A stretch of 58,972 bases of DNA, taken from contig JACMLY010000130.1 in assembly GCA_014379345.1 (NCBI GenBank), positions 1 through 58,972 on the forward strand. The letters are read 5' to 3'. Made by a program: the position numbers and the translations under genes. The notes beneath the pieces were generated by a model. It ran no database searches and was not told the DNA's origin. It was given only the letters and a program-made list of their open reading frames with translations. Numbering within the stretch: position 1 is the stretch's first letter; every line of letters starts with the position of its first letter. Shown piece after piece: positions 17,168 to 25,235 of this stretch. Source of the DNA: Chitinophagaceae bacterium. Its GTDB lineage: Bacteria; Bacteroidota; Bacteroidia; Chitinophagales; Chitinophagaceae.

Positions 17168-18847
17168 ATGAAAAAACTACTCCTGCTGCTCCTTATTGCA
17201 AGTGCGACAAGGCAATCGCACGCGCAATTACAGGGTCAACCCCTTATTGATTCACTGCTCACCCAACTTCCTACGGCAAATGAGGATACAAATAAAGTGA
17301 AACTGCTGAATGACCTCAGCCTTACTTATTACTCCATAAATCCTGACGAAGGATTAAAGTTTGGTAAGCAGGGGCTGGCGCTTGCCGAAAAATTGAATTG
17401 GAAAAAAGGAACGGCATATGCCTACAAAGTGATAGCAGGAAATTATGGATACGGAAAATCCGAGTATGCCCGGGCTTTGGAACATTCTTTAAAAGCATTA
17501 CAACAGTTCAGGGAAATGGAAGACAAAACCGGCACAGCAAAAGTGCTTGGCGATATTGGAGTTGTTTATTGGTTTCAATCCGATCATCCAAATGCGTTGA
17601 AATATTTTTTTGATGCTTTAAGAATCAATGAAGAACGCGGAATTAAAAACGAAATAGCGGCTACTCTCTGTAATATTGGAATTGTTTATAACAGCCAGGA
17701 AGATTATCCTAAAGCACTGGAATATATGTTAAAGGCAAACAGAATAGATGAAGAATTAGGAAATAAAAGCGGGATGGCTGCAAACCTCGGCAATATCGGG
17801 GAATTGCACATGAGTTTATCCGATACCACAAAAGCTTTGGAATATGATTTAAAGTCACTGCAGTTATATGAAGAGTTGGGAGATAAAAATGGAATAGCAA
17901 GAAACCTCGCAAACATCGGAACTGTCTATACCGAGAAAAGGGAGTATAGCAAAGCGCTGGAGTATTATTTCAAGGCATTAAAGATGCATGAGGAGTTGGG
18001 ACATAAAATCGGAATAGCGATGAACCTCGGTAATATCGGAGACACTTATTTAGAGATCGCGAAAGACAACACTACTGCCGGCAAATACAATAGTTACCAG
18101 AATTTTCCACGTAATAAAACGGTGGCATTGCAACAGGCAAAAGGCTATACAGACAGCGCAATAAACATATTAAAAGAAATCGGTGATTTAAATACTCTAT
18201 TCAGCAACTACAGGCGATTGAGCGAAATACAAACGTTGCTGGGCGATAATAAAGGCGCATTGGAGAGTTATACGAATTATACGCTCTTCAAGGATTCTGT
18301 TTTCAATATGGAGAAAAACAAAAAACTCACTGAAACGGCCATGCGATATGAGTTTGATAAAAAAGAATCGGCCACCAAAGCAGAGCAGGAGAAAAAAGAT
18401 ATTCTACAGCGCAACATCCGTAATTCGTTTATTGCCGGAGCTACCCTATTGTTGTTGCTGCTTATAGGTTTGATAAACCGTTACCGCTATAAACAAAAGG
18501 CGAACAAAGAACTTGCTGCAGCTTACGAAAATCTGAAAGCCACTCAGCAGCAATTGGTTCAATCGGAAAAGATGGCTGCCTTTGGAGTGATGGCGACGCG
18601 TATGGCCCATGAAATACAGAACCCACTCAACTTTGTCAATAACTTTTCACTGATCTCCAAAGAGTTGGTTCAGGACATTCTTTCATCACATGACGAAGAA
18701 GTTAAAAATGAAACGGCGGATCTTTTGATCAATAATCTTGAAAAAATAAATCATCATGGCAACAGGGTAGCCGGTATTGTAAACCAATTACAGGAGCATG
18801 CACGTGCAGGCACAGCTCTTGAGTTTTTTGAAGAGGAAAAAAAATAA
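17168..18847 (+). CDS. TPR sensor kinase lacking its ATPase domain (truncated)
   Basis: This 559-aa protein has a signal peptide (MKKLLLLLLIASATRQSHAQ), a TPR array over about 24-380 with conserved 40-residue repeats (KALEY...K then EELG), a single transmembrane helix at about 421-441 (FIAGATLLLLLLIGLINRY), a coiled coil, and a HisKA-type dimerisation region with the H-box MAHEIQNPLNFVNNFS (phospho-acceptor His near 480). Relatives continue with an HATPase domain of about 200 residues; here the protein stops after NQLQEHARAGTALEFFEEEKK. It therefore cannot phosphorylate itself unless another kinase acts in trans. The stop abuts a GIY-YIG nuclease fragment, so the 3' part was probably lost in a rearrangement. 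Confidence 0.85.
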   Translation: MKKLLLLLLIASATRQSHAQLQGQPLIDSLLTQLPTANEDTNKVKLLNDLSLTYYSINPDEGLKFGKQGLALAEKLNWKKGTAYAYKVIAGNYGYGKSEYARALEHSLKALQQFREMEDKTGTAKVLGDIGVVYWFQSDHPNALKYFFDALRINEERGIKNEIAATLCNIGIVYNSQEDYPKALEYMLKANRIDEELGNKSGMAANLGNIGELHMSLSDTTKALEYDLKSLQLYEELGDKNGIARNLANIGTVYTEKREYSKALEYYFKALKMHEELGHKIGIAMNLGNIGDTYLEIAKDNTTAGKYNSYQNFPRNKTVALQQAKGYTDSAINILKEIGDLNTLFSNYRRLSEIQTLLGDNKGALESYTNYTLFKDSVFNMEKNKKLTETAMRYEFDKKESATKAEQEKKDILQRNIRNSFIAGATLLLLLLIGLINRYRYKQKANKELAAAYENLKATQQQLVQSEKMAAFGVMATRMAHEIQNPLNFVNNFSLISKELVQDILSSHDEEVKNETADLLINNLEKINHHGNRVAGIVNQLQEHARAGTALEFFEEEKK

Positions 18848-18997
18848 ATTCTTTCGCAGCAAGAGTTCTCTCGTCCCTCAGGGCAACGTCGATTGGTTTA
18901 CAAGCAGGAGTTTGCAACCTTGCAGGAAGCTAAAAAAAGAGAGAAAAATATCAAGAACATGAAGTCACAAAACGATATTGAAACCCGCGTATCGGGT
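18848..18997 (+). pseudogene. GIY-YIG endonuclease remnant
   Basis: In one frame from 18848 the sequence reads to RRLVYKQEFATLQEAKKRE and on to KNIKNMKS. This is the second half of a stand-alone GIY-YIG nuclease, where LVYxEEF and EAxxREKxIKxMKS are conserved. The GIY-YIG catalytic half is absent. The frame runs on without a stop into tRNA-like DNA, a common arrangement for these small genes beside tRNAs. The fragment starts immediately after the truncated sensor kinase. Confidence 0.6.
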
Positions 18998-19023
18998 GGC
19001 GAGGAGCCCGATTTTGATTGGGA

Positions 19024-19050
19024 GGGTCCGGTTCAAGTTCCGGCGGGATC
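19024..19050 (+). pseudogene. tRNA-like 3'-end remnant
   Basis: GGGTCCGGTTCAAGTTCCGG followed by CGGGATC resembles the 3' end of tRNA-Lys at 16758-16786: same GGGTCC start, a TTCRAGT loop, and the same CGGGATC acceptor strand. The T stem has slipped by one base, so it is not a functional tRNA. The 5' half (from about 18980) is weakly tRNA-like at best. A terminator follows, as after a real tRNA. Confidence 0.45.
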
Positions 19051-19054
19051 GCCG

Positions 19055-19090
19055 AAAAGGCTTGCAAATTCCCAAGCCTTTTCCTTTTTA
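19055..19090 (+). terminator. Rho-independent terminator after the tRNA remnant
   Basis: AAAAGGCTTG (19055-19064) and CAAGCCTTTT (19073-19082) are perfect 10-bp arms around an 8-base loop, followed by CCTTTTT. It lies 4 bp after the tRNA-like 3' end. Confidence 0.85.
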
Positions 19091-19253
19091 GGTCTTTTAA
19101 GCAGTGCTGGTATATGGATCCTGCTTGTTAAACTGTTGAACCATCCGCAGCTTTCCCACATGAAATCCTCGTCAAATAAGAAGTATTGCTTTATTTATTT
19201 CTGCTCCCTGCTTTATTTTATTCGCACCATTTCACGGAATTCTTAAGATGAAA

Positions 19254-19284
19254 TTGTTTCCCCCACTCAACTCTGTTATTTTTG
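19254..19284 (+). promoter_or_regulatory. Bacteroidota-type promoter for the SDR gene
   Basis: TTG at 19254-19256 and TATTTTTG at 19277-19284, 20 bp apart, fit the -33/-7 consensus. The ATG follows 18 bp after the -7 box, leaving a short leader. Confidence 0.6.
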
Positions 19285-19302
19285 CTTCTATAATCATTTC
19301 TC

Positions 19303-20109
19303 ATGTCATTTTTCAAAGATAAGGTTGTTGTTATCACGGGAGGTACTGAAGGCATCGGAAAAGCTCTTATCGACACATTGATACCGCTTGGTGCAAAAGT
19401 GTCAACCTGCGGACGCAACCACGACAAACTGTACAACCTTCAACTACAATATTCCAATGTATTATTGCATGCCGTAACCTGCGATGTCAGTAATGAACAG
19501 GATTGTGAGAAATTTATTGAATCCACTATAAAAACATTCGGCGGGATCGATATTTTAATTAATAATGCCGGTATTTCGATGAGGGCACTGGTTAAGGATG
19601 CTGATGTGGAAGTGATCAGGAAGGTGATGGCGGTTAATTTTTATGGCGCCGTGTACTGCACAAAGTTTGCTTTGTCATCCATTACAGAACGCAAAGGTTC
19701 TATAGTGGGCATTTCTTCCATTGCAGGCTATCGAGGCCTGCCCGGAAGAAGTGCTTACTCAGCTTCCAAATTTGCCTTGCAGGGCTGGCTGGAAGCATTG
19801 CGAACCGAATTGTTCGATACCGGTGTCAATGTGATGTGGGTTTGCCCGGGATTTACAACATCAAATATCCGACATGCTGCTTTAGATAAAGAAGGTCGTC
19901 CGCAAGGCGAATCGCTGATGGATGAAACTAAAATGATGCCCGCCGCCGAGTGCGCGCAATATATTTTGAATGCCGTAGAAAAGCGTAAACGCACACTGAT
20001 CCTTACCTTTACCGGCAAAAGGACTGTTTTCCTAAATCGTTTTTTCCCGGCTTTTACCGATAAATTAGTGCACAAATTCTTCTTTAATAATGGACAATTG
20101 ATTAAATGA
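19303..20109 (+). CDS. Short-chain dehydrogenase/reductase
   Basis: A classical SDR of 268 aa. The cofactor motif TGGTEGIG is at 12-19, CDVS is at 60-63 (adenine-binding Asp), NNAG at 87-90, catalytic Ser near 138-139 in GISSIAG, and Tyr152 with Lys156 in YSASK. An Arg38 in CGRN after strand 2 favours NADP(H). The C-terminal extension (KRTLILTFTGKRTVFLNRFFP...) resembles the membrane-associating tail of DHRS7-type SDRs. Substrate unknown. It has its own promoter and ends before the SAM hydrolase gene by 133 bp. Confidence 0.9.
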   Translation: MSFFKDKVVVITGGTEGIGKALIDTLIPLGAKVSTCGRNHDKLYNLQLQYSNVLLHAVTCDVSNEQDCEKFIESTIKTFGGIDILINNAGISMRALVKDADVEVIRKVMAVNFYGAVYCTKFALSSITERKGSIVGISSIAGYRGLPGRSAYSASKFALQGWLEALRTELFDTGVNVMWVCPGFTTSNIRHAALDKEGRPQGESLMDETKMMPAAECAQYILNAVEKRKRTLILTFTGKRTVFLNRFFPAFTDKLVHKFFFNNGQLIK

Positions 20110-20242
20110 ATCATGCCCCGGTCCCCTCACTCTTCAATATTAAATGCTCATGACTTCAACTGAAAACGAATTCATATATATTTACCGCTGCGCTTGCCTG
20201 CTATTACAAACGCAATACTCCAATTAAATTTCGATCCCTTTC

Positions 20243-21058
20243 ATGGCATTATTGACCCTAACATCTGATATCGGTGAACAGGATTACCTGTTGGGTGCCA
20301 TTAAAGGACAACTACTAGGGATCATTCCCGAATCGCGGATCGTTGATATTTCTCATAGCCTATCTCCTTTCAACTATACCCAAACGGCATATATCTGCCG
20401 CAATGCCATAAAAAATTTTCCTTCCTACACCTTTCATCTTTTACTGGTGAACCTGTTCGAAAAAAAACCCGAGCAATTGTTGCTTGCATTCCACCAGGAA
20501 CAATACATTATTTGTGCGGATAACGGACTGTTAACAATGATCGTTGAAGGTAAGCCTGAAATAGTGATCGGTCTTCCGCTCGAAAAACTGGCTGCCAAAA
20601 ACACCATGCACTGCGTGCAGGTAATGGCCGCCGCCATTCAAAAATTACAGGCAGGCGGAGACGTTCAAAGCATCGGCGTCCCGGACGTTGAATACCTTGA
20701 AAAAAATCATCTACGCCCCTTGCTGGGTGAGAACTGGATCGAGGGACAAATTATTTTGATCGATAATTTTGAGAACATCGTTGTCAATATCACTCATGAA
20801 CAATTTGAAGAACAAAGAAAGGGGAGGAGTTTCAGGATCATTTTTAAAAGAGATGAAGTTATTTCTGCCATTAGTGAAACATATGCGGATGTACCAATAG
20901 GCGAAAAGCTCGCCTTGTTTAACTCAGCGGGATATCTTGAAATTGCCATCAACAAGGGAAATGCAGCTGGTTTATTCGGGTTGCAGGGTTTTATGGAACA
21001 ATCGCAAAATTTACAGAACCGTTTGTTTTATCAGACAGTGAAGATCTTTTTTGGCTGA
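20243..21058 (+). CDS. SAM hydroxide adenosyltransferase (DUF62 family)
   Basis: Members hydrolyse S-adenosylmethionine to adenosine and methionine. The 271-aa protein has the family start LTLTSDIGEQDYLLGAIKG (Asp9 and Asp14 in the active site region), PESRIVDISH near 30, ADNGLL near 93 and the C-terminal beta-barrel motif LFNSAGYLEIAINKGNAAG (about 228-245). The DNFENIV element near 174 is the DxFGN-like motif of the second domain, here with Glu instead of Gly. No halogenase insertion loop is seen, so a fluorinase or chlorinase is unlikely. Cytoplasmic. It is followed by an inverted repeat and converges with the response regulator gene. Confidence 0.85.
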   Translation: MALLTLTSDIGEQDYLLGAIKGQLLGIIPESRIVDISHSLSPFNYTQTAYICRNAIKNFPSYTFHLLLVNLFEKKPEQLLLAFHQEQYIICADNGLLTMIVEGKPEIVIGLPLEKLAAKNTMHCVQVMAAAIQKLQAGGDVQSIGVPDVEYLEKNHLRPLLGENWIEGQIILIDNFENIVVNITHEQFEEQRKGRSFRIIFKRDEVISAISETYADVPIGEKLALFNSAGYLEIAINKGNAAGLFGLQGFMEQSQNLQNRLFYQTVKIFFG

Positions 21059-21133
21059 TTAGCCGATTAGCCGATAGTGTCTCAGCACTATATTGAAAAA
21101 AGGTAAATCGGCGAATCGGCTAATTGGCTAATC
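21057..21133. terminator. Bidirectional hairpin between SAM hydrolase and response regulator genes
   Basis: GATTAGCCGATTAGCCGAT (21057-21075) is nearly complementary to the stretch 21107-21133, built of ATCGGC and GGCTAAT units. The arms themselves contain a tandem GATTAGCC word, which occurs again at 21139-21150. It overlaps the SAM hydrolase stop and probably ends transcription in both directions. Confidence 0.6.
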
Positions 21134-21157
21134 ATCAAATCGGCTAATCAGCTGCCT

Positions 21158-21577
21158 CTATTTCCATTTATGAAAATATAATCTCGCGATCATCTTTGTT
21201 ACCAGTACCAGATCGCTGTAATAAGAAGGTTTCGATAAAAAACAATTAGCGCCGTAATCATAAGATAACTTTTTGTCCATAGGCAATGTAGACGTAGTAA
21301 GAACGATGGTAGGGATGGAGGCAAATTTCTTATTTCCTTTGATCTCTTTTAATGCCTGTAACCCTAACATTCCGGGCATATTAAGATCTAATAAAATAAG
21401 AGTAGGCAACTCTGAACCGTTGTCAGCATCCTGAAGGGTTTGCATCAACTGGCTGCCGTCTTCTGCAAACACATAATCCATTTCAGCATTGTTTTCTAAA
21501 AATGCGTCAAGAATTACCTGGCGATCGTCCGGATCGTCATCGACAATATATACGAGGTTTTTTGTAGAAATGCTCAT
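21158..21577 (-). CDS. Single-domain response regulator
   Basis: This 139-aa protein is only a receiver domain. I chose the ATG at 21577 (MSISTKNLVYIVDDD) because the longer frame begins with TTG and adds 14 residues with no domain value. Acidic pocket Asp13-Asp15, phospho-acceptor Asp64 in LLDLNMPG, Thr94 in VLTTS and Lys116 in LSKPS are all present. It has no output domain, so it likely acts through protein contacts or phosphotransfer, like CheY-type or Rcp1-type regulators. The cognate kinase is not adjacent. Confidence 0.9.
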   Translation of the reverse strand: MSISTKNLVYIVDDDPDDRQVILDAFLENNAEMDYVFAEDGSQLMQTLQDADNGSELPTLILLDLNMPGMLGLQALKEIKGNKKFASIPTIVLTTSTLPMDKKLSYDYGANCFLSKPSYYSDLVLVTKMIARLYFHKWK

Positions 21578-21765
21578 AATTTCTGGCTTGGGTAAGTCGT
21601 TGATGAGGTTACTGGTCAATAAGCAGATATAAGTAACAGTTATACTATTTGCAATTTAGGTGCCAGCGGCGATATAACACTTCAAAACTGTTATTTTTAA
21701 CCAGAGTGTGAATATCTATGTGCTCAGCGCCGAATTACTTATTTTTGCCATTAATCTATGAATCT

Positions 21766-22455
21766 ATGGCGGAGACCATTATTGAAATAAAGCACGTGAA
21801 TATTTACCAGGGCAAAAACCTCATTCTACAGGATGTAAATCTTACGGTGCAAAAAGGAGAATTCGTATACCTCGTGGGTAAAACCGGAACAGGTAAATCG
21901 AGTTTACTAAAAGCTCTATATGGTGATCTCCCTCTGACCGAAGGTGAATGTACAGTTGTTGGCTTTAATATTCGTGAAATGACCTGGAAAAAAGTTCCCT
22001 TTCTTCGAAGGAACCTGGGGGTGGTGTTCCAGGATTTTCAATTGTTGACAGATCGAAACGTGAACGAAAATCTCAAATTCGTTTTGAAAGCGACTGGATG
22101 GAAGGATGAAAGGCTTATGGATGAAAAAATTTCCGATGTACTCGATAAGGTCGGCCTCAAATCGAAGGGTTTCAAAATGCCATTTGAATTAAGCGGGGGA
22201 GAGCAGCAAAGAGTAGACATAGCGAGGGCATTGTTGAATTCGCCCAAACTTATTCTGGCCGATGAGCCAACAGGTAATCTCGATCCTGAAACTTCGGATG
22301 AGATAATGCAATTATTGTTTCATATTTCAAGAGATTACGGAACGGCAATTGTAATGGCCACACACGACTATATTGTCATAAATAAATTTCCCGCACGAAT
22401 GGTTCGAACCGAAAGGGGAAGAGTGCTCGACAATGCTACCATATCCATTGAATAA
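21766..22455 (+). CDS. ftsE: FtsE-like ABC transporter ATP-binding protein
   Basis: Cell-division ATPase that works with the membrane protein FtsX to control peptidoglycan hydrolases. From the ATG at 21766 the protein is 229 aa (a longer frame from 21718 adds 16 poorly conserved residues). Walker [10 protein letters not shown] is at 38-46, the Q-loop in VVFQDFQLL near 87-95, signature LSGGEQQR at 142-149, Walker B LILADE at 162-167, D-loop NLDP at 171-174 and H-loop MATHD near 198. FtsX is not adjacent, as is common in Bacteroidota. The 3' end overlaps the convergent glycosyltransferase gene by 20 bp. Confidence 0.85.
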   Translation: MAETIIEIKHVNIYQGKNLILQDVNLTVQKGEFVYLVGKTGTGKSSLLKALYGDLPLTEGECTVVGFNIREMTWKKVPFLRRNLGVVFQDFQLLTDRNVNENLKFVLKATGWKDERLMDEKISDVLDKVGLKSKGFKMPFELSGGEQQRVDIARALLNSPKLILADEPTGNLDPETSDEIMQLLFHISRDYGTAIVMATHDYIVINKFPARMVRTERGRVLDNATISIE

Positions 22456-23566
22456 GTTGTTGCGCATTCTTTGAATTATCATAATTCCCTTCCAGCAAAA
22501 ATTTCCTAAGTTTCATGTCTTCCTCGCCAAACGGCAGATGATACAGCTGGGTAATGATGCTTTTCAGCGCCTCTGCATTACTACCTGTATGGCATGCACC
22601 GGTTAGGGAGGTTCCTAAAGTGGCAGCTTCATTTACAACACAATGCCGGCCATTGAATAAAGCATTCATCACTTTTAATTTAATACCGGTTTTGTTGAAG
22701 GAGGGCAAAACATTTATCTGGGCTTTTTCAATCAGGTCCTGCATTTCGGATTCGGTGGGGTTTATGACAAGGCAGGTGTTGGCCTGTTGTGAAACTCTTT
22801 TTTCTAAAGATACTGACGGATTTTTCCCTGCGATAACAAAGGCTGTTCCCAAATCTTTGAAAACATTTTTTAACAACCAGGTCGCCGCTTTTTCATTTTC
22901 CGGCACTGATAAGTTTCCGTGATACAAACAGTAGTCCCCAATGCCTTCCAGGGCAAGTACTTTTTTATAAGGCAGGAATACGGGAAGATAAAAGATCCTA
23001 TCTGTATAAAACTGTTTCCGGTATATAAGGAGGTCTTGTTCAGAAACAGATGCGATCAGAACTTTCTGTGATATTTTTTTCTCATACCTGAAAAGCAATT
23101 TGCTCTCAAAGAAATAATACAGCTTTTTAAAGACAGAATTTGTTGTCCTGTATAATTCACGGTAATATAGATACTCAACATTATGAAGACGGAGAATGAT
23201 CTTGCGGCTTTTAAATCTCTCATCCGTCAGCAGATGGCTGCAATGAATTCCTTCTATGAGAATTGGATAATCATTTTTTGATAGGTTTTGCAGTAATGCT
23301 GTGCTCTTTCTTGAGCTTATTATATACGGTAACGTAGCCGAAAACCCCTTTATGCCAGTTTTTCTTTTGTAGTATTGCACATCTATACAATACCTGCTTA
23401 ATTCCGCCTGGCGTGATCTTCCATATTCAAAACAATGCAGATGTATTTTGATACCCTTTTCGTGAAGCGCTTTTATTTTGTAGAAAAGATCGAATACTCC
23501 GCCGTAATCTACAGGGTATGGTATGTCCAGACATATGATGTGTAAATGTTTATCCACCTGGCTCAA
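22436..23566 (-). CDS. GT-B glycosyltransferase (family 4-like)
   Basis: This 376-aa soluble protein starts with a Rossmann strand (LHIICLDIPYPVDYGGV), where the Gly-Gly loop is typical of GT-B donor/acceptor domains. The middle has RLHNVEYLYY, common in sugar transferases of surface polysaccharides. The C-terminal domain has YHGNLSVPENEKAATWL and INVLPSFNKTGIKLKVMNALFNGRH, the nucleotide-sugar-binding half. The acceptor sugar is unknown. Its start overlaps the end of the upstream glycosyltransferase gene by 17 bp, so the pair is co-translated. It converges with ftsE. Confidence 0.85.
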   Translation of the reverse strand: MSQVDKHLHIICLDIPYPVDYGGVFDLFYKIKALHEKGIKIHLHCFEYGRSRQAELSRYCIDVQYYKRKTGIKGFSATLPYIISSRKSTALLQNLSKNDYPILIEGIHCSHLLTDERFKSRKIILRLHNVEYLYYRELYRTTNSVFKKLYYFFESKLLFRYEKKISQKVLIASVSEQDLLIYRKQFYTDRIFYLPVFLPYKKVLALEGIGDYCLYHGNLSVPENEKAATWLLKNVFKDLGTAFVIAGKNPSVSLEKRVSQQANTCLVINPTESEMQDLIEKAQINVLPSFNKTGIKLKVMNALFNGRHCVVNEAATLGTSLTGACHTGSNAEALKSIITQLYHLPFGEEDMKLRKFLLEGNYDNSKNAQQLIQWIW

Positions 23567-24647
23567 AAATATTTTTATAAAACCCGAAAAGCCCGGTCTC
23601 TTCCTGCTGCCAGTTCAAAATTTCCCTGGCTGCCAGGCAATTTTTTTGCAGGGTGTTATAACAGGATTCATCAGATAGTAATCCGTTTAAAGCTTTTGAA
23701 ATGTTGGCAGGACGGAGATCATTCAACAAAATTGCCACCTTGTATTGACTATTAATACTCCGATACACCGGATAATCAACACAAAGCTGCGGAATGCCTG
23801 CCTGTATATAATCCGAAAAACGGTTTGCAAGAGATAAGTAATTGCTTAGGCCTTTATTTTCAAAAAGCGTAAGCCCCACCCACGCATTTCTTGTAATTTC
23901 CTTTAATTGTCCGGGAGGGAGTTTTCCTTTGAAGATCACTTTTCCCTCAAGATTATTTTCGATGACCAATCGTTTTACCTGCTGCATAAAATTACCATCC
24001 CCACATATGAGCAATTTGCTATTTACTTCAGTCATTGCGGGGATCAGCGTTTCAAAGCTTCTCCCTTCGTTCACTGCACCCTGGTATAAAATATATTTTT
24101 CGTTTTTTCCAGGAATGATCAGGGGTTCAAGGAAAGGAAAATTTCTGACAACACTATATCTGACTGAATACATTTTTTTGAATTCTTCAGCAATCGGCTC
24201 ATTCACCGTATAACCATGTTGAAATTTAGGAACGCTGAATTTTTCGATCCGTTTCCAGAAGGAATATATATTTGGTCTTGTTACAACTTCCTTCATCTCG
24301 CAAAAAAGCTCGTGGGCATCGTATACCCGGGGAATTTTTTTCAGGTATGAAATTATATAACAGGGCAGTATTGTATCCAGGTCTATTGCGCAAATGCAAT
24401 CCATTTTTTTAAAAAGGAGAAAGAAAAACAACCGGATATTAAATTCAATGTAAAAAGCCCTGCCTTTTGTAAAAACACAGTTCAACCGTTTTTGGCCGAA
24501 ATCCTGGTTTTGCAAAGGAATAGAGCTGTTGAATTGAACGCCCACCAGTATCACGTTGTATCCTGCCTTTGCCAGACTGCCACAAATACGGATCATTCTT
24601 TGATCATAAACCAGGTCATTAGTTACTGCAAAAAATATTCTTTTCAT
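23550..24647 (-). CDS. GT-B glycosyltransferase (family 4-like)
   Basis: This 365-aa protein has the GT4 layout: N-terminal domain with VYDQRMIRICGSLAKAGY, the DAHELF element near 116 (seen in many glycosyltransferases of lipopolysaccharide and capsule), and a C-terminal domain with LYQGAVNEGRSFETLI, LLICGDGN and GLTLFENKGLSNYLSLANRFSDYIQAGIP. The Asn-Tyr-Leu... Pro segment is the donor-binding loop. It is first in a two-gene unit with the downstream glycosyltransferase, pointing to a glycan step carried out in sequence. A minus-strand-oriented hairpin with T-run lies about 70 bp upstream of the start. Confidence 0.85.
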   Translation of the reverse strand: MKRIFFAVTNDLVYDQRMIRICGSLAKAGYNVILVGVQFNSSIPLQNQDFGQKRLNCVFTKGRAFYIEFNIRLFFFLLFKKMDCICAIDLDTILPCYIISYLKKIPRVYDAHELFCEMKEVVTRPNIYSFWKRIEKFSVPKFQHGYTVNEPIAEEFKKMYSVRYSVVRNFPFLEPLIIPGKNEKYILYQGAVNEGRSFETLIPAMTEVNSKLLICGDGNFMQQVKRLVIENNLEGKVIFKGKLPPGQLKEITRNAWVGLTLFENKGLSNYLSLANRFSDYIQAGIPQLCVDYPVYRSINSQYKVAILLNDLRPANISKALNGLLSDESCYNTLQKNCLAAREILNWQQEETGLFGFYKNIFEPGG

Positions 24648-24671
24648 GATTTTTACTCCGGATAGGCATTC

Positions 24672-24701
24672 CGTCGACTGTCGACTATCAACCGTCGACA
24701 G
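24672..24701. repeat. GTCGAC palindrome cluster
   Basis: Three GTCGAC sites within 30 bp. CTGTCGAC (24678-24685) and GTCGACAG (24694-24701) are perfect 8-bp arms around an 8-base loop. It lies between the glycosyltransferase start and rpsO. Related GTCGAC-rich elements occur at 42296-42314, 42372-42391 and 50866-50887. Confidence 0.7.
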
Positions 24702-24717
24702 CCTTCAAAAGGGAAAA

Positions 24718-24739
24718 AAAAGCGTTTTCAGACGCTTTT
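24718..24739 (-). terminator. Hairpin with minus-strand T-run upstream of the glycosyltransferase
   Basis: AAAAGCGT (24718-24725) and ACGCTTTT (24732-24739) flank a 6-base loop. An A-run on the plus strand at 24714-24721 becomes a T-run on the minus strand. It would stop minus-strand transcription entering the glycosyltransferase genes, or act in the divergent rpsO leader. Confidence 0.5.
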
Positions 24740-24809
24740 AAACTCAAAATTTACCTACCTTCGCCGACTAATTTATGCAGAATATTTTTGGATGCTAAAA
24801 AAAATTGAG

Positions 24810-25082
24810 ATGTCTTATTTAACGAAAGAGAAAGTTTCTACCATTTTCACCGAGTTTGCGGGTAAAGCTGAGAATACTGGTTCTATTGAGGGCCAGATAG
24901 CCTTGCTTACAGAGAGAATTAACCGGATTTCAGAACATTTACAAAAAAATAAGCATGATTTCTCCACTCACAGGGGTTTAATGCAATTGGTTGGTCAGCG
25001 CAAGCGATTGCTCAATTACCTGAGCAAACATAACCTTCAGGGTTATCGCGGCCTGATCGAGAAACTTGGAATCAGAAAATAA
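24810..25082 (+). CDS. rpsO: 30S ribosomal protein S15
   Basis: Binds 16S rRNA helices in the platform of the small subunit. From ATG 24810 (MSYLTKEKV) it is 90 aa, matching the usual 88-90; the in-frame ATG at 24792 would add six residues. Conserved S15 blocks are present: GSIEGQIALLTERI, HLQKNKHDFSTHRGL, LVGQRKRLLNYL and the C-terminal RGLIEKLGIRK. It is followed by a terminator hairpin, then pnp, the common rpsO-pnp order. Confidence 0.97.
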   Translation: MSYLTKEKVSTIFTEFAGKAENTGSIEGQIALLTERINRISEHLQKNKHDFSTHRGLMQLVGQRKRLLNYLSKHNLQGYRGLIEKLGIRK

Positions 25083-25102
25083 CGCTACATATCGATAATA
25101 AC

Positions 25103-25140
25103 CTATTCCCAACTGCATGCACGGTTGGGAATAGTTGTTT
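25103..25140 (+). terminator. Terminator hairpin after rpsO
   Basis: CTATTCCCAAC (25103-25113) and GTTGGGAATAG (25124-25134) form perfect 11-bp arms with a 10-base loop, followed by a short T-rich tail. It separates rpsO from pnp and may allow partial read-through. Confidence 0.7.
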
Positions 25141-25235
25141 CTGCTACTCTGCCTTAGCTCATTGAATTGCTTTTAAAAACACGATTGCGTTTACACCCAT
25201 CCTTCCCCTGTAAACGGGATCATAAAAAACGAATT

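Noticed and set aside
17500..18000. Repeated nucleotide blocks in the sensor kinase
   Set aside because: They encode TPR units of about 40 residues, not a DNA repeat element.
19092..19246. Continuation of the open frame after the GIY-YIG fragment
   Set aside because: It reads through the tRNA-like remnant and its terminator, so it is a by-product of the lost stop.
20243..21058. Fluorinase or chlorinase as identity for the SAM-hydrolase gene
   Set aside because: The halide-specific insertion loop is not seen and the family context favours SAM hydrolysis.
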